Numbered from the stretch's first letter, positions 25,980 to 35,581 are shown. The stretch is 64,000 nucleotides of DNA from Betaproteobacteria bacterium (GCA_029863175.1 JAOTVX010000009.1:1-64000); one strand, 5' to 3'. Notes: generated by a model not told the origin, from the letters alone. A program made the numbers and translations.

Positions 25980-26739
25980 AGTTCGCAAGGTGCTGGCGCA
26001 GCCACGCGCTCGCCCCGTCGACTAGCGCCACAAGCACCAGCATCGCGATGATGACCGTCAGTGCCTGCGGCTGCTGGAAGAGAGAGAGACTCACGTAGAG
26101 AATCTGGCCCAGCCCGCCCGCGCCCACCACGCCGAGAATCGCCGCCATGCGGATATTGATTTCCCAGCGGTAGAGCGCGTAGGCGACGAACTGTGGCACG
26201 ACGTTCGGCATCGTGCCGTAGAGAAACGCAAGCGCAGCCCGGCTCCCCGTCAGCCGCAACGCCTGCGCCGGTTCCTCGGGAGCATTCTCGAGCGTCTCCG
26301 CGAACAGCCGCCCGATCACGCCCGCCGTGTGCCACGCGAGCGCAAGCGTTCCGGCAAAAGGGCCGAGCCCAGCTGCCATCACCATCAGCGCCGCCCAGAC
26401 CAGTTCCGGGATCGAGCGCAGGAAATTCAGGATTAGCCTGGCCGCGGCGCGGGGAAACGGGCCGAACCGCCCCGCGGCAGGCAACGCGAGCAGCAGCCCC
26501 AATACGGCGGCGAGCACAGTGCCGGTTGCCGAAATGGCGAGGGTTTCGAGCGTGCCGACGCCAATGCGGGCGAGATAGGACGGCGACAGATCGGGTGGGA
26601 AGAACGACGCGATGTAACGCCCCATTTGGCCGAGCGCCTCCAGCGAGGCGAGCTGACCCAGGTCGAGCGACAAAAAAACAAAGCTCGCCCAGATCGCGCC
26701 GACCAGCACCATCAGCACGACCCAGTGTGCGCGCCTCAC
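25978..26739 (-). CDS. Phosphonate-type ABC transporter permease (PhnE-like), second subunit
   Basis: The 253-residue membrane protein has about six hydrophobic segments. It carries the BPD transport signature RLTGSRAALAFLYGTMPNVV and the preceding loop LNFLRSIPELVWAALMVMA, typical of PhnE permeases. The start GTG at 26739 overlaps the upstream permease stop (GTGA), which decides it; longer frames have poor composition. It works with the neighbouring permease, ATPase and binding protein as one importer. The substrate should follow the binding protein: phosphonate-like or, more likely, an oxyanion such as selenate. That is an inference from family, not from sequence of the permease. Confidence 0.85.
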   Translation of the reverse strand: MRRAHWVVLMVLVGAIWASFVFLSLDLGQLASLEALGQMGRYIASFFPPDLSPSYLARIGVGTLETLAISATGTVLAAVLGLLLALPAAGRFGPFPRAAARLILNFLRSIPELVWAALMVMAAGLGPFAGTLALAWHTAGVIGRLFAETLENAPEEPAQALRLTGSRAALAFLYGTMPNVVPQFVAYALYRWEINIRMAAILGVVGAGGLGQILYVSLSLFQQPQALTVIIAMLVLVALVDGASAWLRQHLAN

Positions 26740-27551
26740 GCCGTCACCTTTCGCAGCAGCGCGCTGATGCCGTCGGCCAGCATCACGAGCAGGAGGAACA
26801 CGATCAGGATCGTGCTCACCTCGCCACCGCTCAGCATCCGCATCGAAAGCTCCATCTGCTGACCGAGGCCGCCCGCCCCCACGAAGCCCATGATGACGGA
26901 TGCGCGCACGGCGCATTCCCAGCGATAGACCGAGTAGGACACCAGCTCAGGCAACACGACCGGCCACGTGCCGTAGAAGAACGCTTCGATCCGCCCGCTG
27001 CCCGTTTCGAGCAGCGCGGTTGTGGGCCGCGTGTCGTTCGACTCGAGAATTTCCGCATAGACCTTGCCGAGCATGCCCCCGTATGCCACTCCGATGGCGA
27101 GCACACCGGCTGCGGGTCCGAGCCCGACGGCGCGCACGAAGAGCAGCGCCCAAACGATCTCGGGAATGCTGCGGAAGAACATGAGCGCGAATCGCGCGGG
27201 CAGGCGCAGGATGCGCCCGGCCAGATAGCCCGGACCGGGCCCGATGCGCGAAATCGAGAGGCTGCGCGCGACAATCAGCCCCAGGGGACAGGCGAGCACC
27301 ATCGCGAAGGCCATGCCGGCCGTTGCGATCGCGAGCGTCTCGAGTGTGGATCGCATGATGAGCCGCATGAACTCCGGCGATGTCGCGAGCGGAAAGAAAC
27401 TCGCGATGAACTTGCCCATCGTCTCGCGGCTGCGCGCCTCGAACAGCACGCCCGGATTGAACTCCGCCAGGTGAAAACCCGGCACCAGCAGGAGGAGGAT
27501 GAGAAGCGTCAGACCGGCCCGCGGCAGCGCCGCCGGATCGCGCAGCCGCAT
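26736..27551 (-). CDS. Phosphonate-type ABC transporter permease (PhnE-like), first subunit
   Basis: This permease of about 271 residues has an N-terminal membrane helix (LTLLILLLLVPGFHLAEF) and the shared loop MFFFRSIPEIVWALLFVRAV-like segment. The coupling region reads LLETGSGRIEAFFYGTWPVV. It is a paralogue of the next gene, so the transporter probably uses a heterodimer. I chose the ATG at 27551 (MRLRDPAALP), which has a GGTGATGGG stretch upstream; a GTG at 27572 is possible. Downstream it overlaps the second permease by four bases. A repeat of the GATAAACGC type fills the gap to the upstream ATPase gene. Confidence 0.85.
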   Translation of the reverse strand: MRLRDPAALPRAGLTLLILLLLVPGFHLAEFNPGVLFEARSRETMGKFIASFFPLATSPEFMRLIMRSTLETLAIATAGMAFAMVLACPLGLIVARSLSISRIGPGPGYLAGRILRLPARFALMFFRSIPEIVWALLFVRAVGLGPAAGVLAIGVAYGGMLGKVYAEILESNDTRPTTALLETGSGRIEAFFYGTWPVVLPELVSYSVYRWECAVRASVIMGFVGAGGLGQQMELSMRMLSGGEVSTILIVFLLLVMLADGISALLRKVTA

Positions 27552-27607
27552 TACCGACCCATCACCGTTCACTGGAGTGTGTCTTAAGAATCAAGCAACG
27601 TCATGAG

Positions 27608-27714
27608 CCGCGGATAAACGCAGATAAACACGGACTGACATGTCAAAAACGCTGAAACTCCAAACACAGGAGCAGAATCGATTAGCCGCCGATGAACGCC
27701 GATAGACGCCGATC
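27608..27714. repeat. CGGATAAACGCAGATAAACAC-type repeat between ATPase and permease genes
   Basis: One block (27608-27637) reads CCGCGGATAAACGCAGATAA. A second in the same orientation (27682-27714) reads GCCGCCGATGAACGCCGATA and continues to the ATPase stop. The TGA of the ATPase gene is formed by the first bases of the repeat on the coding strand. Confidence 0.7.
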
Positions 27715-28531
27715 AATAGCAAAGCGGCTGCCGCCGGATTCCCTTGGGCACCATCTCGAGCGGCTGGTTGTCCTGGGTCGGCACCTGCGCCGCCTCGGAC
27801 GCATACAGATCGGCGAGCATCGCATCGCTTACCCGTACCGGCGGCAGGTCGAATGCAATCTCCCCGCTCTTCACGCCGATGACCCGCGGAAACCAGTGCA
27901 GCGCAAGGTCCACGGCATGCAGGCTCGCGACGAGCGTTACGCCCCGCGCGGACGCGTCACGGTTGAGCTCACCGATCACGCGGTCCGACAGCGCCGGGTC
28001 CACTGCGGAAACCGGCTCGTCAGCAAGTATGAGGTCCGGTTGCTGGTAGAGTACGCGGGCAACGCCGACACGTTGCAGCTGCCCGCCGGAGAGCTCGCTG
28101 CAGCGCTGGAACAGTTTGTCTGCGACCTCCATGCGCGCGAGCCCGCCGCGTGCACCCTCGATATCTATGGGGTAGGCGAGCGAGAGCAGGCTCTTCCAGG
28201 CCGGCCACTGGCCGATCCGCCCCGCGAGGACCGCCGTCACGACGCGCTGGCGCGGCGGGATCGGAGGGGCCTGGTGCACCATGCCGACGCGGCCGCGCAG
28301 GCGCCGCAGGCCCGCACGATCGAGACCCCACGGATTCGCGCCAAGCAGATTCAGCTCGCCCGATGAGGGACGCAGCGCAGTGGCAAGCAGCTTGAGCAGC
28401 GTGGTCTTGCCAGCGCCGGACGGACCGATGATCGCGACACGTTCGCTTTGCCCGATATCGCAGCTGACGCCGCTTATTGCGCGAAATCCGCCCGAGTAGT
28501 CGAGGCTGACCCGCGATAACCGGATACTCAT
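27713..28531 (-). CDS. Phosphonate-type ABC transporter ATP-binding protein (PhnC-like)
   Basis: The 272-residue ATPase has Walker [15 protein letters not shown] (near residues 36-49), the signature [15 protein letters not shown], Walker [16 protein letters not shown] and the H-loop in [14 protein letters not shown]. The sequence between ([20 protein letters not shown]) follows the PhnC pattern. It energises the two-permease importer encoded downstream and lies 33 bases after the binding-protein gene. The operon order is binding protein, ATPase, permease, permease. Confidence 0.88.
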   Translation of the reverse strand: MSIRLSRVSLDYSGGFRAISGVSCDIGQSERVAIIGPSGAGKTTLLKLLATALRPSSGELNLLGANPWGLDRAGLRRLRGRVGMVHQAPPIPPRQRVVTAVLAGRIGQWPAWKSLLSLAYPIDIEGARGGLARMEVADKLFQRCSELSGGQLQRVGVARVLYQQPDLILADEPVSAVDPALSDRVIGELNRDASARGVTLVASLHAVDLALHWFPRVIGVKSGEIAFDLPPVRVSDAMLADLYASEAAQVPTQDNQPLEMVPKGIRRQPLCY

Positions 28532-28564
28532 GCGCCCATCCTGTCCGCTCGCAATGAAGCTGTC

Positions 28565-29413
28565 CTACTTCTTCAGCAGTCCCGCTGAGCGCGCAGCCTG
28601 CTCGATGCCTTTGTAATTCTCGGGCCGGGTGGGAACGAATTTGCTCGCCCGCTGCAGGTCGAGCAGCTCCTTGTGCGCGGGATTCTTCGGATCGAGCTTG
28701 AGAAACGCGGCGGTCAATTTCCTGATGACGGCCGGATCGAGATCGCCGCGCACGGTCCAGTTATAGTCGTAGTACGGCGGCGTCGTCCAGATCACCTTGA
28801 CCTTGTCCGTGTCGACTTTTTTCTCGCGCACCAGCTTCGCCCACACCGAGGCATTAAGCGCGCCCGCATCGACGCGGCCCGACTCGACCTGGAGCGCGGT
28901 CGCGTCGTGCGCGCCCGAGAAGGCGACGCGCCTGAAATCTTTTTCCGGGTTGATCCCGTTCTTCAGCAGGAAGTAGCGCGGCATCAGGTGCCCTGACGTG
29001 GAGGAAACCGAGCCGAAGGTGAAGTTCTTCCCTTTCAGGTCGGAGAGACCCCTGATGCCGCTCGCGGCGCTGGCGACGAACTTGCTGGTGAATTTCTCGT
29101 CCTCGGCGCGCTGCACGATCGGGATCGCGTTGCCGGTGCGCAAGCGCGCCTGAACGAACGTGAAGCCTCCGAGCCAGGCCATGTCGATCTTTTTCGCGGC
29201 CAGCGCCTCGACCACCGCGGCGTAATCCGTTACGGCCGTGTAGTGGACCTTTACGCCGACTTCCTTTTCGAGGTAGGCCGCCATCTTGGAAAACTTGCGC
29301 TGGAGCTCGGTCGGGTTTTCGTCGGGGATGGCCGAAATGCGCAGCACGCCCTGCGCGAACACGGTGGTGGCGAACAACAGGCCGCAGAGCACGGCGACGA
29401 TGCGCTGAAACAT
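28565..29413 (-). CDS. PhnD-type periplasmic binding protein, putative selenate ABC transporter
   Basis: The 282-residue product has a signal peptide (MFQRIVAVLCGLLFATTVFA). A PhnD-like fold follows with LRISAIPDENPTELQRKF, VHYTAVTDYAAVVEALAAKK, IDMAWLGGFTFVQARLRTGN and FGSVSSTSGHLMPRYFLL. The opening motif SAIPDENPTEL matches the branch that NCBI names putative selenate ABC transporter binding protein, from memory of that family. Location next to cysI/cysB fits a sulfur or selenium oxyanion, but phosphonate-type ligands are not excluded. The ATG at 29413 has GGAGGAG 4-10 bases upstream, which decides it against the frame start at 29431. Confidence 0.85.
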   Translation of the reverse strand: MFQRIVAVLCGLLFATTVFAQGVLRISAIPDENPTELQRKFSKMAAYLEKEVGVKVHYTAVTDYAAVVEALAAKKIDMAWLGGFTFVQARLRTGNAIPIVQRAEDEKFTSKFVASAASGIRGLSDLKGKNFTFGSVSSTSGHLMPRYFLLKNGINPEKDFRRVAFSGAHDATALQVESGRVDAGALNASVWAKLVREKKVDTDKVKVIWTTPPYYDYNWTVRGDLDPAVIRKLTAAFLKLDPKNPAHKELLDLQRASKFVPTRPENYKGIEQAARSAGLLKK

Positions 29414-29543
29414 GATCTCCTCCTTTTTCAAAAGCTATCTTCGTCTATGGAACACCGGAGACCGGTTGCCGGCTTGGCGAATGGATGATACACGAACGAT
29501 CGCGCAACGAAAAATCTTGATGCCAGCCCCGATATTGTGTCGA

Positions 29544-31076
29544 TTACACGCGTTTCGCGAAATCGCTCAGTCGAAAACCAAGCACCCAAAGTGTCGCAAA
29601 ATAGGTGAACGCGCCCAGTGCCACCACCCAACCGAGGCGCAGCGCGCGCTCCGCCGCGCCCATCGCAAGCCACGCGGCGTCCGGGCCCGCCGCAATCCAC
29701 ACGACCGCGAACATCACATAGACCGCGACACCGAGCTTCACGAGAAACATGGACCAGCCCGGCAGGGGCAAGTAGATGTCACGCCGCTTCAGACCGCGTA
29801 GCAGCAAGGCGGCGTTGAAGCACGCGCCAAGCCCGATCGCGAGCGCCAGCCCCGCGTGCTTGAGCCACCAGATAAACGTCAGATTCATGAGCTGTGTCAC
29901 GCCCAGCGTCACCAGGGCCATTTTGACGGGCGTCCGGATGTCCTGCCGCGCATAGAACCCCGGCGCCAGCACTTTCACCAGGATGAGGCCGACCAGCCCG
30001 ACGCTATAGGCGACGACGGCACGCCGCGTCGCCAGAACGTCCCCGGCCGAAAACGCACCATAATGGAAGAGCGTTGCCACCAGCGGCACCGCCAGCAATG
30101 CAAGTGCCGCGGCCGCCGGCACCGCCAGCAGCAGGGTGAGGCGCAATCCCCAATCGAGCAAGGCGGAGTATTCCTCGGCCGAGCGCTCCGCGTAGTATCG
30201 CGACAGGCTCGGCAACAGGATCGTACCCAGTGCAACGCCCAGCAAACCTGCCGGAAATTCCATCAAGCGGTCGGCATAGTAGAGCCAGGACACGCTGCCA
30301 GTGACGAGAAACGACGCGAAGATGACATTGATGAGCAGGCTCACCTGACCGATTGAAACCCCGAACACGGCGGGCCCCATCTGCCGCAGCACGCGCCGCA
30401 CACCTTCGTCCTTCAACTCGAGGCGGAAGCGGGGCACCATCCGCAGCCGGGCGAGGAACGGGAGCTGGAAGAGGAGCTGCGCCACGCCTCCAGCGAATAC
30501 GGCCCATGCGAGCGCCTTGATCGGCGGGTCGAAATACGGCGCGCCCCACAGCGCGAAGCCGATGAACGACAGGTTAAGCAGTACCGGTGTGAACGCCGGC
30601 ACGGAAAATCGGCTGTAGGTATTCAGGATGCCGCCGGCCAGCGCGACGAGCGAGATGAAGAAGATGTAGGGAAACGTGATGCGCAGCAGCTCCACCGTCA
30701 ACTCGAACTTTCCGGGTATCGCGGTGAAACCGGGCGCGCTGACGTAGATGATGAGCGGCGCGGCCACCACGCCAATCAGGGCCACGACGAAAAGCGCCCC
30801 GGCCAGCGTTGCCGCGACATGGTCGACAAGGAGCCGCGTCGCCGGCTCGCCGTGCCGGTTCTTGTACTCACCGAGGATGGGAACGAAGGCCTGGGAGAAG
30901 GCGCCTTCCGCAAACAGCCGGCGCATCAGGTTGGGTATCTTGAACGCAACGAAGAACGCGTCGGTAAAGAGCCCGGCACCAAAGACGCGGGCGATGACGA
31001 GGTCGCGGACCAAGCCGAGCACCCGCGAGACGAGCGTCATCCCACTCACCGTCGCGACCACTTTCAGCAGGTTCAT
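29544..31076 (-). CDS. murJ: Lipid II flippase MurJ
   Basis: MurJ moves lipid II across the inner membrane for peptidoglycan synthesis. The 510-residue protein has about 14 hydrophobic segments and begins [20 protein letters not shown]. The MOP-family motifs [48 protein letters not shown] and [20 protein letters not shown] are present. Length is normal. It diverges from rpsT as in many betaproteobacteria. The roughly 245-base gap holds a large repeat next to the murJ start and the rpsT promoter. Confidence 0.95.
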   Translation of the reverse strand: MNLLKVVATVSGMTLVSRVLGLVRDLVIARVFGAGLFTDAFFVAFKIPNLMRRLFAEGAFSQAFVPILGEYKNRHGEPATRLLVDHVAATLAGALFVVALIGVVAAPLIIYVSAPGFTAIPGKFELTVELLRITFPYIFFISLVALAGGILNTYSRFSVPAFTPVLLNLSFIGFALWGAPYFDPPIKALAWAVFAGGVAQLLFQLPFLARLRMVPRFRLELKDEGVRRVLRQMGPAVFGVSIGQVSLLINVIFASFLVTGSVSWLYYADRLMEFPAGLLGVALGTILLPSLSRYYAERSAEEYSALLDWGLRLTLLLAVPAAAALALLAVPLVATLFHYGAFSAGDVLATRRAVVAYSVGLVGLILVKVLAPGFYARQDIRTPVKMALVTLGVTQLMNLTFIWWLKHAGLALAIGLGACFNAALLLRGLKRRDIYLPLPGWSMFLVKLGVAVYVMFAVVWIAAGPDAAWLAMGAAERALRLGWVVALGAFTYFATLWVLGFRLSDFAKRV

Positions 31077-31091
31077 CCCGCGCGGCCTCCG

Positions 31092-31222
31092 TCCCGAGCT
31101 GCGGGTGTTCCGAATTCCGGGTTCCGAGTTCCGAGTTCCAGGCTCAGCATCACGAATGTCGATATCAAGTCGCTAACCCTGAATCCGGAACTTTGAACCT
31201 TGAACCCTGAACCCCGGAACCC
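31092..31222. repeat. Two-arm GGTTC/GGAAC repeat with conserved core, between murJ and rpsT
   Basis: The arms are at 31092-31140 and 31174-31222. The core at 31141-31173, read on the minus strand, begins GCGACTTGATATCGA and shares 27 of 33 bases with the pilX copy. It is inverted relative to that copy. Confidence 0.85.
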
Positions 31223-31253
31223 AGGGCGCGACTGCCCGAGATTTGGGCGCGCC

Positions 31254-31282
31254 TTGCACAAGTTCCGATAAATCCGTATCAT
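31254..31282 (+). promoter_or_regulatory. Sigma-70 promoter of rpsT
   Basis: TTGCAC (31254-31259) and TATCAT (31277-31282) are separated by exactly 17 bases. Transcription would start near 31289, about 34 bases before the rpsT ATG. Confidence 0.75.
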
Positions 31283-31322
31283 AGCGCCCTTTTTCCGATT
31301 CAAATTCCGGAGTTTACCGCAC

Positions 31323-31583
31323 ATGGCCAACATCGCATCGGCACGCAAGCGCGCCCGGCAGGCGGAGAAGCGCCGCCAACACAATACCGCCCTGCGCTCG
31401 AAGCTGCGCAGCGCCGTGAGGAACATCAGGAAGGCGATCTCCGCCGGCGACAAGCAAGCCGCGCGGGAATTGTTTCGGCACTCGACGTCGGTGATCGATT
31501 CGATCGCCGACAAGAACATCATCCACAAGAACACTGCGGCGCGCCACAAGAGCCGTCTTTCGGCGCGCATCAAGGCCATGTAG
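31323..31583 (+). CDS. rpsT: 30S ribosomal protein S20
   Basis: S20 binds 16S rRNA in the 30S body. The 86-residue, Arg/Lys-rich protein starts [20 protein letters not shown] and contains [20 protein letters not shown], with [20 protein letters not shown] at the C-terminus. Length and sequence are standard. It has its own promoter (31254-31282). Its TAG is the first element of a perfect 14-bp palindrome that probably serves as its 3' end. Confidence 0.98.
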   Translation: MANIASARKRARQAEKRRQHNTALRSKLRSAVRNIRKAISAGDKQAARELFRHSTSVIDSIADKNIIHKNTAARHKSRLSARIKAM

Positions 31584-31614
31584 GAAATTGCCGGACCGAG
31601 GTCCGGCAATTTCC
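31583..31614 (+). repeat. REP-like palindrome at the rpsT stop codon
   Basis: GGAAATTGCCGGAC (31583-31596) pairs perfectly with GTCCGGCAATTTCC (31601-31614) around CGAG. The first base is the G of the rpsT TAG. There is no poly-T, so it resembles the palindromes after pilY1 and DUF934 more than a classical terminator. Confidence 0.85.
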
Positions 31615-31731
31615 TTACTCACGCCCCGTTACAGGTTTGTTTCATCGAACACCCGTCCTGAGCGGTCGCGAGGCCAAGAACCACTCGACGTAAAGTTTCT
31701 GAAGCCCGCCTCCCGAAGGCGGTCCTTCATT

Positions 31732-31762
31732 AAGGAATTTGTCGGGCTCCGACAAATTCCTT
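31732..31762. repeat. REP-like palindrome between rpsT and argD
   Basis: AAGGAATTTGTCGG (31732-31745) and CCGACAAATTCCTT (31749-31762) form a perfect 14-bp stem with a three-base loop. Sequence of the arms is nearly that of the DUF934 copy at 22684-22717. Confidence 0.85.
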
Positions 31763-31802
31763 GCGCGGCAGGACTTGATCAGACAGAATTACCGTCAGGA
31801 AA

Positions 31803-31834
31803 GCACGGCGGCACCAGCCGCCGTGCGCGCTTTT
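31803..31834 (+). terminator. Intrinsic terminator-like hairpin before argD
   Basis: GCACGGCGGC-ACCA-GCCGCCGTGC (31803-31826) is a perfect 10-bp stem followed by GCGCTTTT. It ends 20 bases before the argD ATG. It could terminate rpsT transcription or act in the argD leader. Confidence 0.6.
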
Positions 31835-31853
31835 GGGCACTGAGTTTTTCGTT

Positions 31854-33059
31854 ATGTCGCATGTGATGAACACCTATGCCCGGCTGCCCGTCGCGTTCGT
31901 GCGCGGCGAAGGCTGCTGGCTGTGGGATGCGCAAGGCAAGCGCTATCTCGACGGCGTTGCGGGCGTCGCGGTCTGCGGTCTCGGCCACGCGCATCCCAAG
32001 TACGTCGCTGCCTTGCGCGAACAGGCCGGCACGCTTGTGCATACGTCGAACCTGTACGAGATCACGCTCCAGGAGCAGCTCGCGGACCGGCTCGCCGCCA
32101 TCTCCGGCATGGAGAACGTTTTCTTCTGCAACTCCGGTTGCGAGGCCAACGAAGCAGCGATCAAGCTCGCGCGGCTCTTCGGCCACAAGAAGGGCATTGA
32201 GGCGCCCGCCATCGTGGTGATGGAAAAGGCGTTCCATGGGCGCACCATGGCGACGCTCTCAGCAACCGGCAGTCGCAAGGTCCAAGCGGGCTTCGAGCCG
32301 CTGGTGGCCGGCTTCGTGCGCGTGCCGTTCGACGATCTCGACGCCGTGCGGCGAGTGGCGGAGAACAACCGCAGCGTGGTCGCCGTCCTGGTCGAACTGC
32401 TGCAGGGAGAAGGCGGCGTCAACATCTGCCACGACGACTACCTCGCGGGGCTGCGCGAGATCTGCGACACCAACGGGTGGCTGCTCATGCTCGACGAGGT
32501 GCAAAGCGGCATGGGCCGCACCGGCCGGTGGTTTGCGTTCCAGCACTCGGGCGTCAAGCCCGACGTGATGCCGCTCGCCAAGGGACTGGGTAACGGCGTG
32601 CCGATCGGAGCCTGTCTGGCCGCCGGGCCCGCCGCGCAACTGTTCAAGCCCGGCAGCCACGGCTCGACTTTCGGCGGCAATCCGCTCTGCTCCGCCGCCG
32701 CGCTTGCCACGCTGCAGATCATCGAGGAGGAGCGGCTGATGGAAAACGCCGTGGGGATCGGCGAGTTCATCCGCAGCGAGCTTTCGCAGAGGCTTGCCGG
32801 GTTGCGCGGCGTCACGGAGATCCGCGGCAAGGGGCTCATGATCGGCATCGAGCTCGAGCACCCGTGCGGCGAGCTGGTGCAGCAGGCACTCGAAAAGGGC
32901 GTGCTGATCAACGTCGCGGTAGACAATGTCATCCGGCTGTTGCCGCCGCTCATCACGAAGCGCGAGGAGGCGGAACTGCTGCTTGCGACGCTCGTTCCGC
33001 TGGTCACGGCATTCCTCGAGAGGCAGAGCGCCCCGCAAGCCGCGGCCCAGTCGGCCTGA
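31854..33059 (+). CDS. argD: Acetylornithine aminotransferase ArgD
   Basis: ArgD is a class III PLP aminotransferase that converts N-acetylglutamate semialdehyde to N-acetylornithine; related enzymes also accept succinyldiaminopimelate. The 401-residue product has NVFFCNSGCEANEAAIKLAR, AFHGRTMATLSATGS, the PLP-ring Asp in LLMLDEVQSGMGRTG and the Schiff-base Lys in VMPLAKGLGNGVPIG. It begins MSHVMNTYARLPVAFVRGEG; ATG 31854 was chosen because the family begins just before MNTYAR. argF follows after 25 bases and argG after that, so this is the main arginine cluster. Confidence 0.92.
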   Translation: MSHVMNTYARLPVAFVRGEGCWLWDAQGKRYLDGVAGVAVCGLGHAHPKYVAALREQAGTLVHTSNLYEITLQEQLADRLAAISGMENVFFCNSGCEANEAAIKLARLFGHKKGIEAPAIVVMEKAFHGRTMATLSATGSRKVQAGFEPLVAGFVRVPFDDLDAVRRVAENNRSVVAVLVELLQGEGGVNICHDDYLAGLREICDTNGWLLMLDEVQSGMGRTGRWFAFQHSGVKPDVMPLAKGLGNGVPIGACLAAGPAAQLFKPGSHGSTFGGNPLCSAAALATLQIIEEERLMENAVGIGEFIRSELSQRLAGLRGVTEIRGKGLMIGIELEHPCGELVQQALEKGVLINVAVDNVIRLLPPLITKREEAELLLATLVPLVTAFLERQSAPQAAAQSA

Positions 33060-33084
33060 GCGCGGGCCTCCGGGGTCGACCCCC

Positions 33085-34026
33085 ATGGAAACCCGTCACT
33101 ACCTTCAATTCAAGGATTTTTCCCTCGAGGAGTACGAGTATCTCTTCGCGCGCATCAGCTGGATCAAGGACATGTTCAAGCGTTACGTGCCCTACCAGCC
33201 ACTACGCGACCGCACCCTCGCCATGGTGTTCGAGAAGCACTCGACGCGCACGCGCGTGTCGTTCGAAGCCGGCATGCACCAGCTCGGCGGTTCGGTAATC
33301 ACGCTCATGACACGCGATACCCAGATGAGCCGCGGCGAACCGATCGAGGACGTCGCGCGCGTCCTCACGCGCATGGTGGACGTCGTGATGATCCGCACCT
33401 TCGAGCAGGCCATCATCGAGCGCTTCGCCCGGTTTTCCCGGGTGCCCGTGATCAACGGCCTCACCAACGAGTACCACCCCTGTCAGATCCTCGGCGACAT
33501 CTATACCTATGTCGAGCGGCGCGGCAGCATCCGGGGCAAGACCGTCACCTGGATCGGCGACTCGAACAACGTGTGCAATACGTGGCTGCAGGCGGCCGAG
33601 CTGTTCGATTTCAACGTCCACGTCTCCACGCCCCCGGAATACGAGGTCGAGCCCGAGCGCGCCGGGCTCTATGGCACCGATCACTATGAGGAGTTCGACG
33701 ACCCGATGCGGGCGGCGAAGGGGGCCGACCTCATCACCACGGACGTGTGGACCAGCATGGGGGACGAGGCCGAGGATGCCGAGCGCAAGCACGACTTCGA
33801 GGCCTGGCGCGTGGATGGCCAGATGATGAAGGTGGCGAAGAAGGACGCGCTTTTCATGCACTGCCTGCCGGCGCACCGCGGCGAGGAAGTTTCCGCCGAC
33901 GTGATCGACGGCCCGCAGAGCGTGGTGTGGGATGAAGCCGAGAATCGGCTTCATACACAAAAGGCTCTGATGGAATACCTGTTGCTGGGGCGGATCAAGA
34001 ACCAGGGCGATTTGTGGTCAACCTAA
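33085..34026 (+). CDS. argF: Ornithine carbamoyltransferase
   Basis: ArgF joins ornithine and carbamoyl phosphate to form citrulline. The 313-residue protein has the carbamoyl-phosphate motif EKHSTRTRVSFEAGMHQLGG, the HPCQ motif in NEYHPCQILGDIYTYVE, the ornithine-side SMGDEAED and the catalytic HCLPAHRGEE. Length is typical. The ATG at 33085 gives the standard opening METRHYLQFKDFS. It lies 25 bases after argD and about 100 bases before argG, with a repeat element in the latter gap. Confidence 0.96.
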   Translation: METRHYLQFKDFSLEEYEYLFARISWIKDMFKRYVPYQPLRDRTLAMVFEKHSTRTRVSFEAGMHQLGGSVITLMTRDTQMSRGEPIEDVARVLTRMVDVVMIRTFEQAIIERFARFSRVPVINGLTNEYHPCQILGDIYTYVERRGSIRGKTVTWIGDSNNVCNTWLQAAELFDFNVHVSTPPEYEVEPERAGLYGTDHYEEFDDPMRAAKGADLITTDVWTSMGDEAEDAERKHDFEAWRVDGQMMKVAKKDALFMHCLPAHRGEEVSADVIDGPQSVVWDEAENRLHTQKALMEYLLLGRIKNQGDLWST

Positions 34027-34030
34027 CGAT

Positions 34031-34120
34031 CCGTGAATCGTGAAACCGAAATCGTGATTCGGAGCGACAGTAAGTCGGAAATACTGCGTCCCATCACTAT
34101 TCACGTTTCACGATTCACGG
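34031..34120. repeat. Two-arm CGTGAATCGTGAA repeat between argF and argG
   Basis: The left arm CCGTGAATCGTGAAACCG and following (34031-34062) faces TTCACGTTTCACGATTCACGG (34100-34120) with about 35 bases between. It begins five bases after the argF stop and ends ten bases before the argG ATG. Confidence 0.8.
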
Positions 34121-34130
34121 CTTTTAAGAC

Positions 34131-35351
34131 ATGGACAAGATCAAGAAAGTGGTGCTCGCCTACTCCGGCGGACTGGACACCTCGGTCATCCTCAAGTGGC
34201 TGCAGGATACCTACGACTGCGAGGTGGTCACGTTCACCGCGGACATCGGGCAGGGGGAAGAGCTCGCGCCCGCGCGGGCCAAGGCCCGCAAGTTCGGCGT
34301 AAAGGAAATCTTCATCGATGACCTGCGCGAGGAATTCGTGCGCGATTTCGTGTTCCCGATGTTCCGGGCAAACGCGATCTACGAGGGCGAATACCTGTTG
34401 GGCACGTCGATTGCCCGTCCGCTCATTGCCAAGCGCCAGATCGAGATCGCGCGCAAGGTAAGAGCGGACGCGGTCGCGCACGGCGCGACCGGCAAGGGCA
34501 ACGACCAGGTCCGCTTCGAGCTCGGCTACTATGCCCTCGAGCCGAATATCAGGGTGATCGCCCCGTGGCGCGAGTGGGATCTCACCTCCCGGGAAAAGCT
34601 CCTGCGCTACGCGGAGCGGCATGGCATTCCGGTCGAGGGAAAGAAGAAAAAGGGCGTGGCGCCCTACTCCATGGATGCCAACCTGCTCCATATCTCCTAT
34701 GAAGGCGGCATCCTCGAGGACCCGGACTTCGAGCCCGAGGAGTCGATGTGGCGCATGACCGTTTCCCCCGAAAAAGCGCCCGGCCGCCCGCAGTCTGTCG
34801 AGCTCCAGTACCGGGGCGGCGATATCGTCGCGGTCAACGGCCGCCACTTGACCCCGGCCCGAGTCCTTGCAGAGCTCAACCGGATCGGTGGCCGGCACGG
34901 CGTGGGCCGGCTCGATATCGTCGAGAACCGCTACGTCGGCATGAAGTCACGCGGCTGCTACGAGACGCCCGGCGGCACCATCATGCTCAAGGCCCACCGC
35001 GCGATCGAATCGATCACGCTCGATCGCGAGGTCCTGGCACTGAAAGACGATCTCATGCCCCGCTACGCGCGCCTCGTCTACAACGGCTACTGGTTCAGCC
35101 CGGAGCGGCGCGCGCTGCAGGCGCTGATCGATCATACGCAGCGACCCGTGAACGGCACGGTGCGGGTCAAGCTCTACAAAGGCACGGTCATGGTGACGGG
35201 GCGCGCGTCGCGTGGCGACTCGCTATTCGATTCGGACATCGCGACCTTCGAGGAAGATCGCGGCGCCTACAACCAGGCCGACGCGGAGGGCTTCATCCGC
35301 CTCAACGCACTCAGGATGCGCATCGCGGCGAAGCGGAAGCGGAGAAACTAA
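34131..35351 (+). CDS. argG: Argininosuccinate synthase
   Basis: ArgG condenses citrulline and aspartate with ATP to form argininosuccinate. The 406-residue product has the N-type ATP pyrophosphatase P-loop [20 protein letters not shown], then [19 protein letters not shown] and [20 protein letters not shown]. The later [19 protein letters not shown] and [20 protein letters not shown] complete the family pattern. Length is normal for the bacterial type 1 enzyme. It is the last gene of the arginine cluster and is followed immediately by a CGCCAAG repeat. Confidence 0.97.
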   Translation: MDKIKKVVLAYSGGLDTSVILKWLQDTYDCEVVTFTADIGQGEELAPARAKARKFGVKEIFIDDLREEFVRDFVFPMFRANAIYEGEYLLGTSIARPLIAKRQIEIARKVRADAVAHGATGKGNDQVRFELGYYALEPNIRVIAPWREWDLTSREKLLRYAERHGIPVEGKKKKGVAPYSMDANLLHISYEGGILEDPDFEPEESMWRMTVSPEKAPGRPQSVELQYRGGDIVAVNGRHLTPARVLAELNRIGGRHGVGRLDIVENRYVGMKSRGCYETPGGTIMLKAHRAIESITLDREVLALKDDLMPRYARLVYNGYWFSPERRALQALIDHTQRPVNGTVRVKLYKGTVMVTGRASRGDSLFDSDIATFEEDRGAYNQADAEGFIRLNALRMRIAAKRKRRN

Positions 35352-35521
35352 CCGCCGAAGCGCCAAGCCACCAAGCACGCCAAGAAAAACCCAATCAAAA
35401 TAAAAACGAAAAACTCGACAACCGGAAGTCGGTTCCGGCTTGTCCTTATTGTTTCTGGTTCTCTTGGCGTCTTGGCGGTTCAATTATCGCAATTGGGTTT
35501 CTTGGCGGTGTTGGCGGTTAA
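35352..35521. repeat. Two-arm CGCCAAG repeat between argG and yajQ
   Basis: The left arm ACCGCCGAAGCGCCAAGCCA and following (35352-35387) faces CTCTTGGCGTCTTGGCGG (35461-35478) and TTCTTGGCGGTGTTGGCGG (35500-35518). An inner pair AACCCAAT / ATTGGGTT is also present. It starts at the argG stop codon. Confidence 0.8.
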
Positions 35522-35581
35522 AATACGCGGCGCTCCGCATGCGGTAGAATTCCCGCGGCGCTGAGCCTTCAGGGAGAGCCT

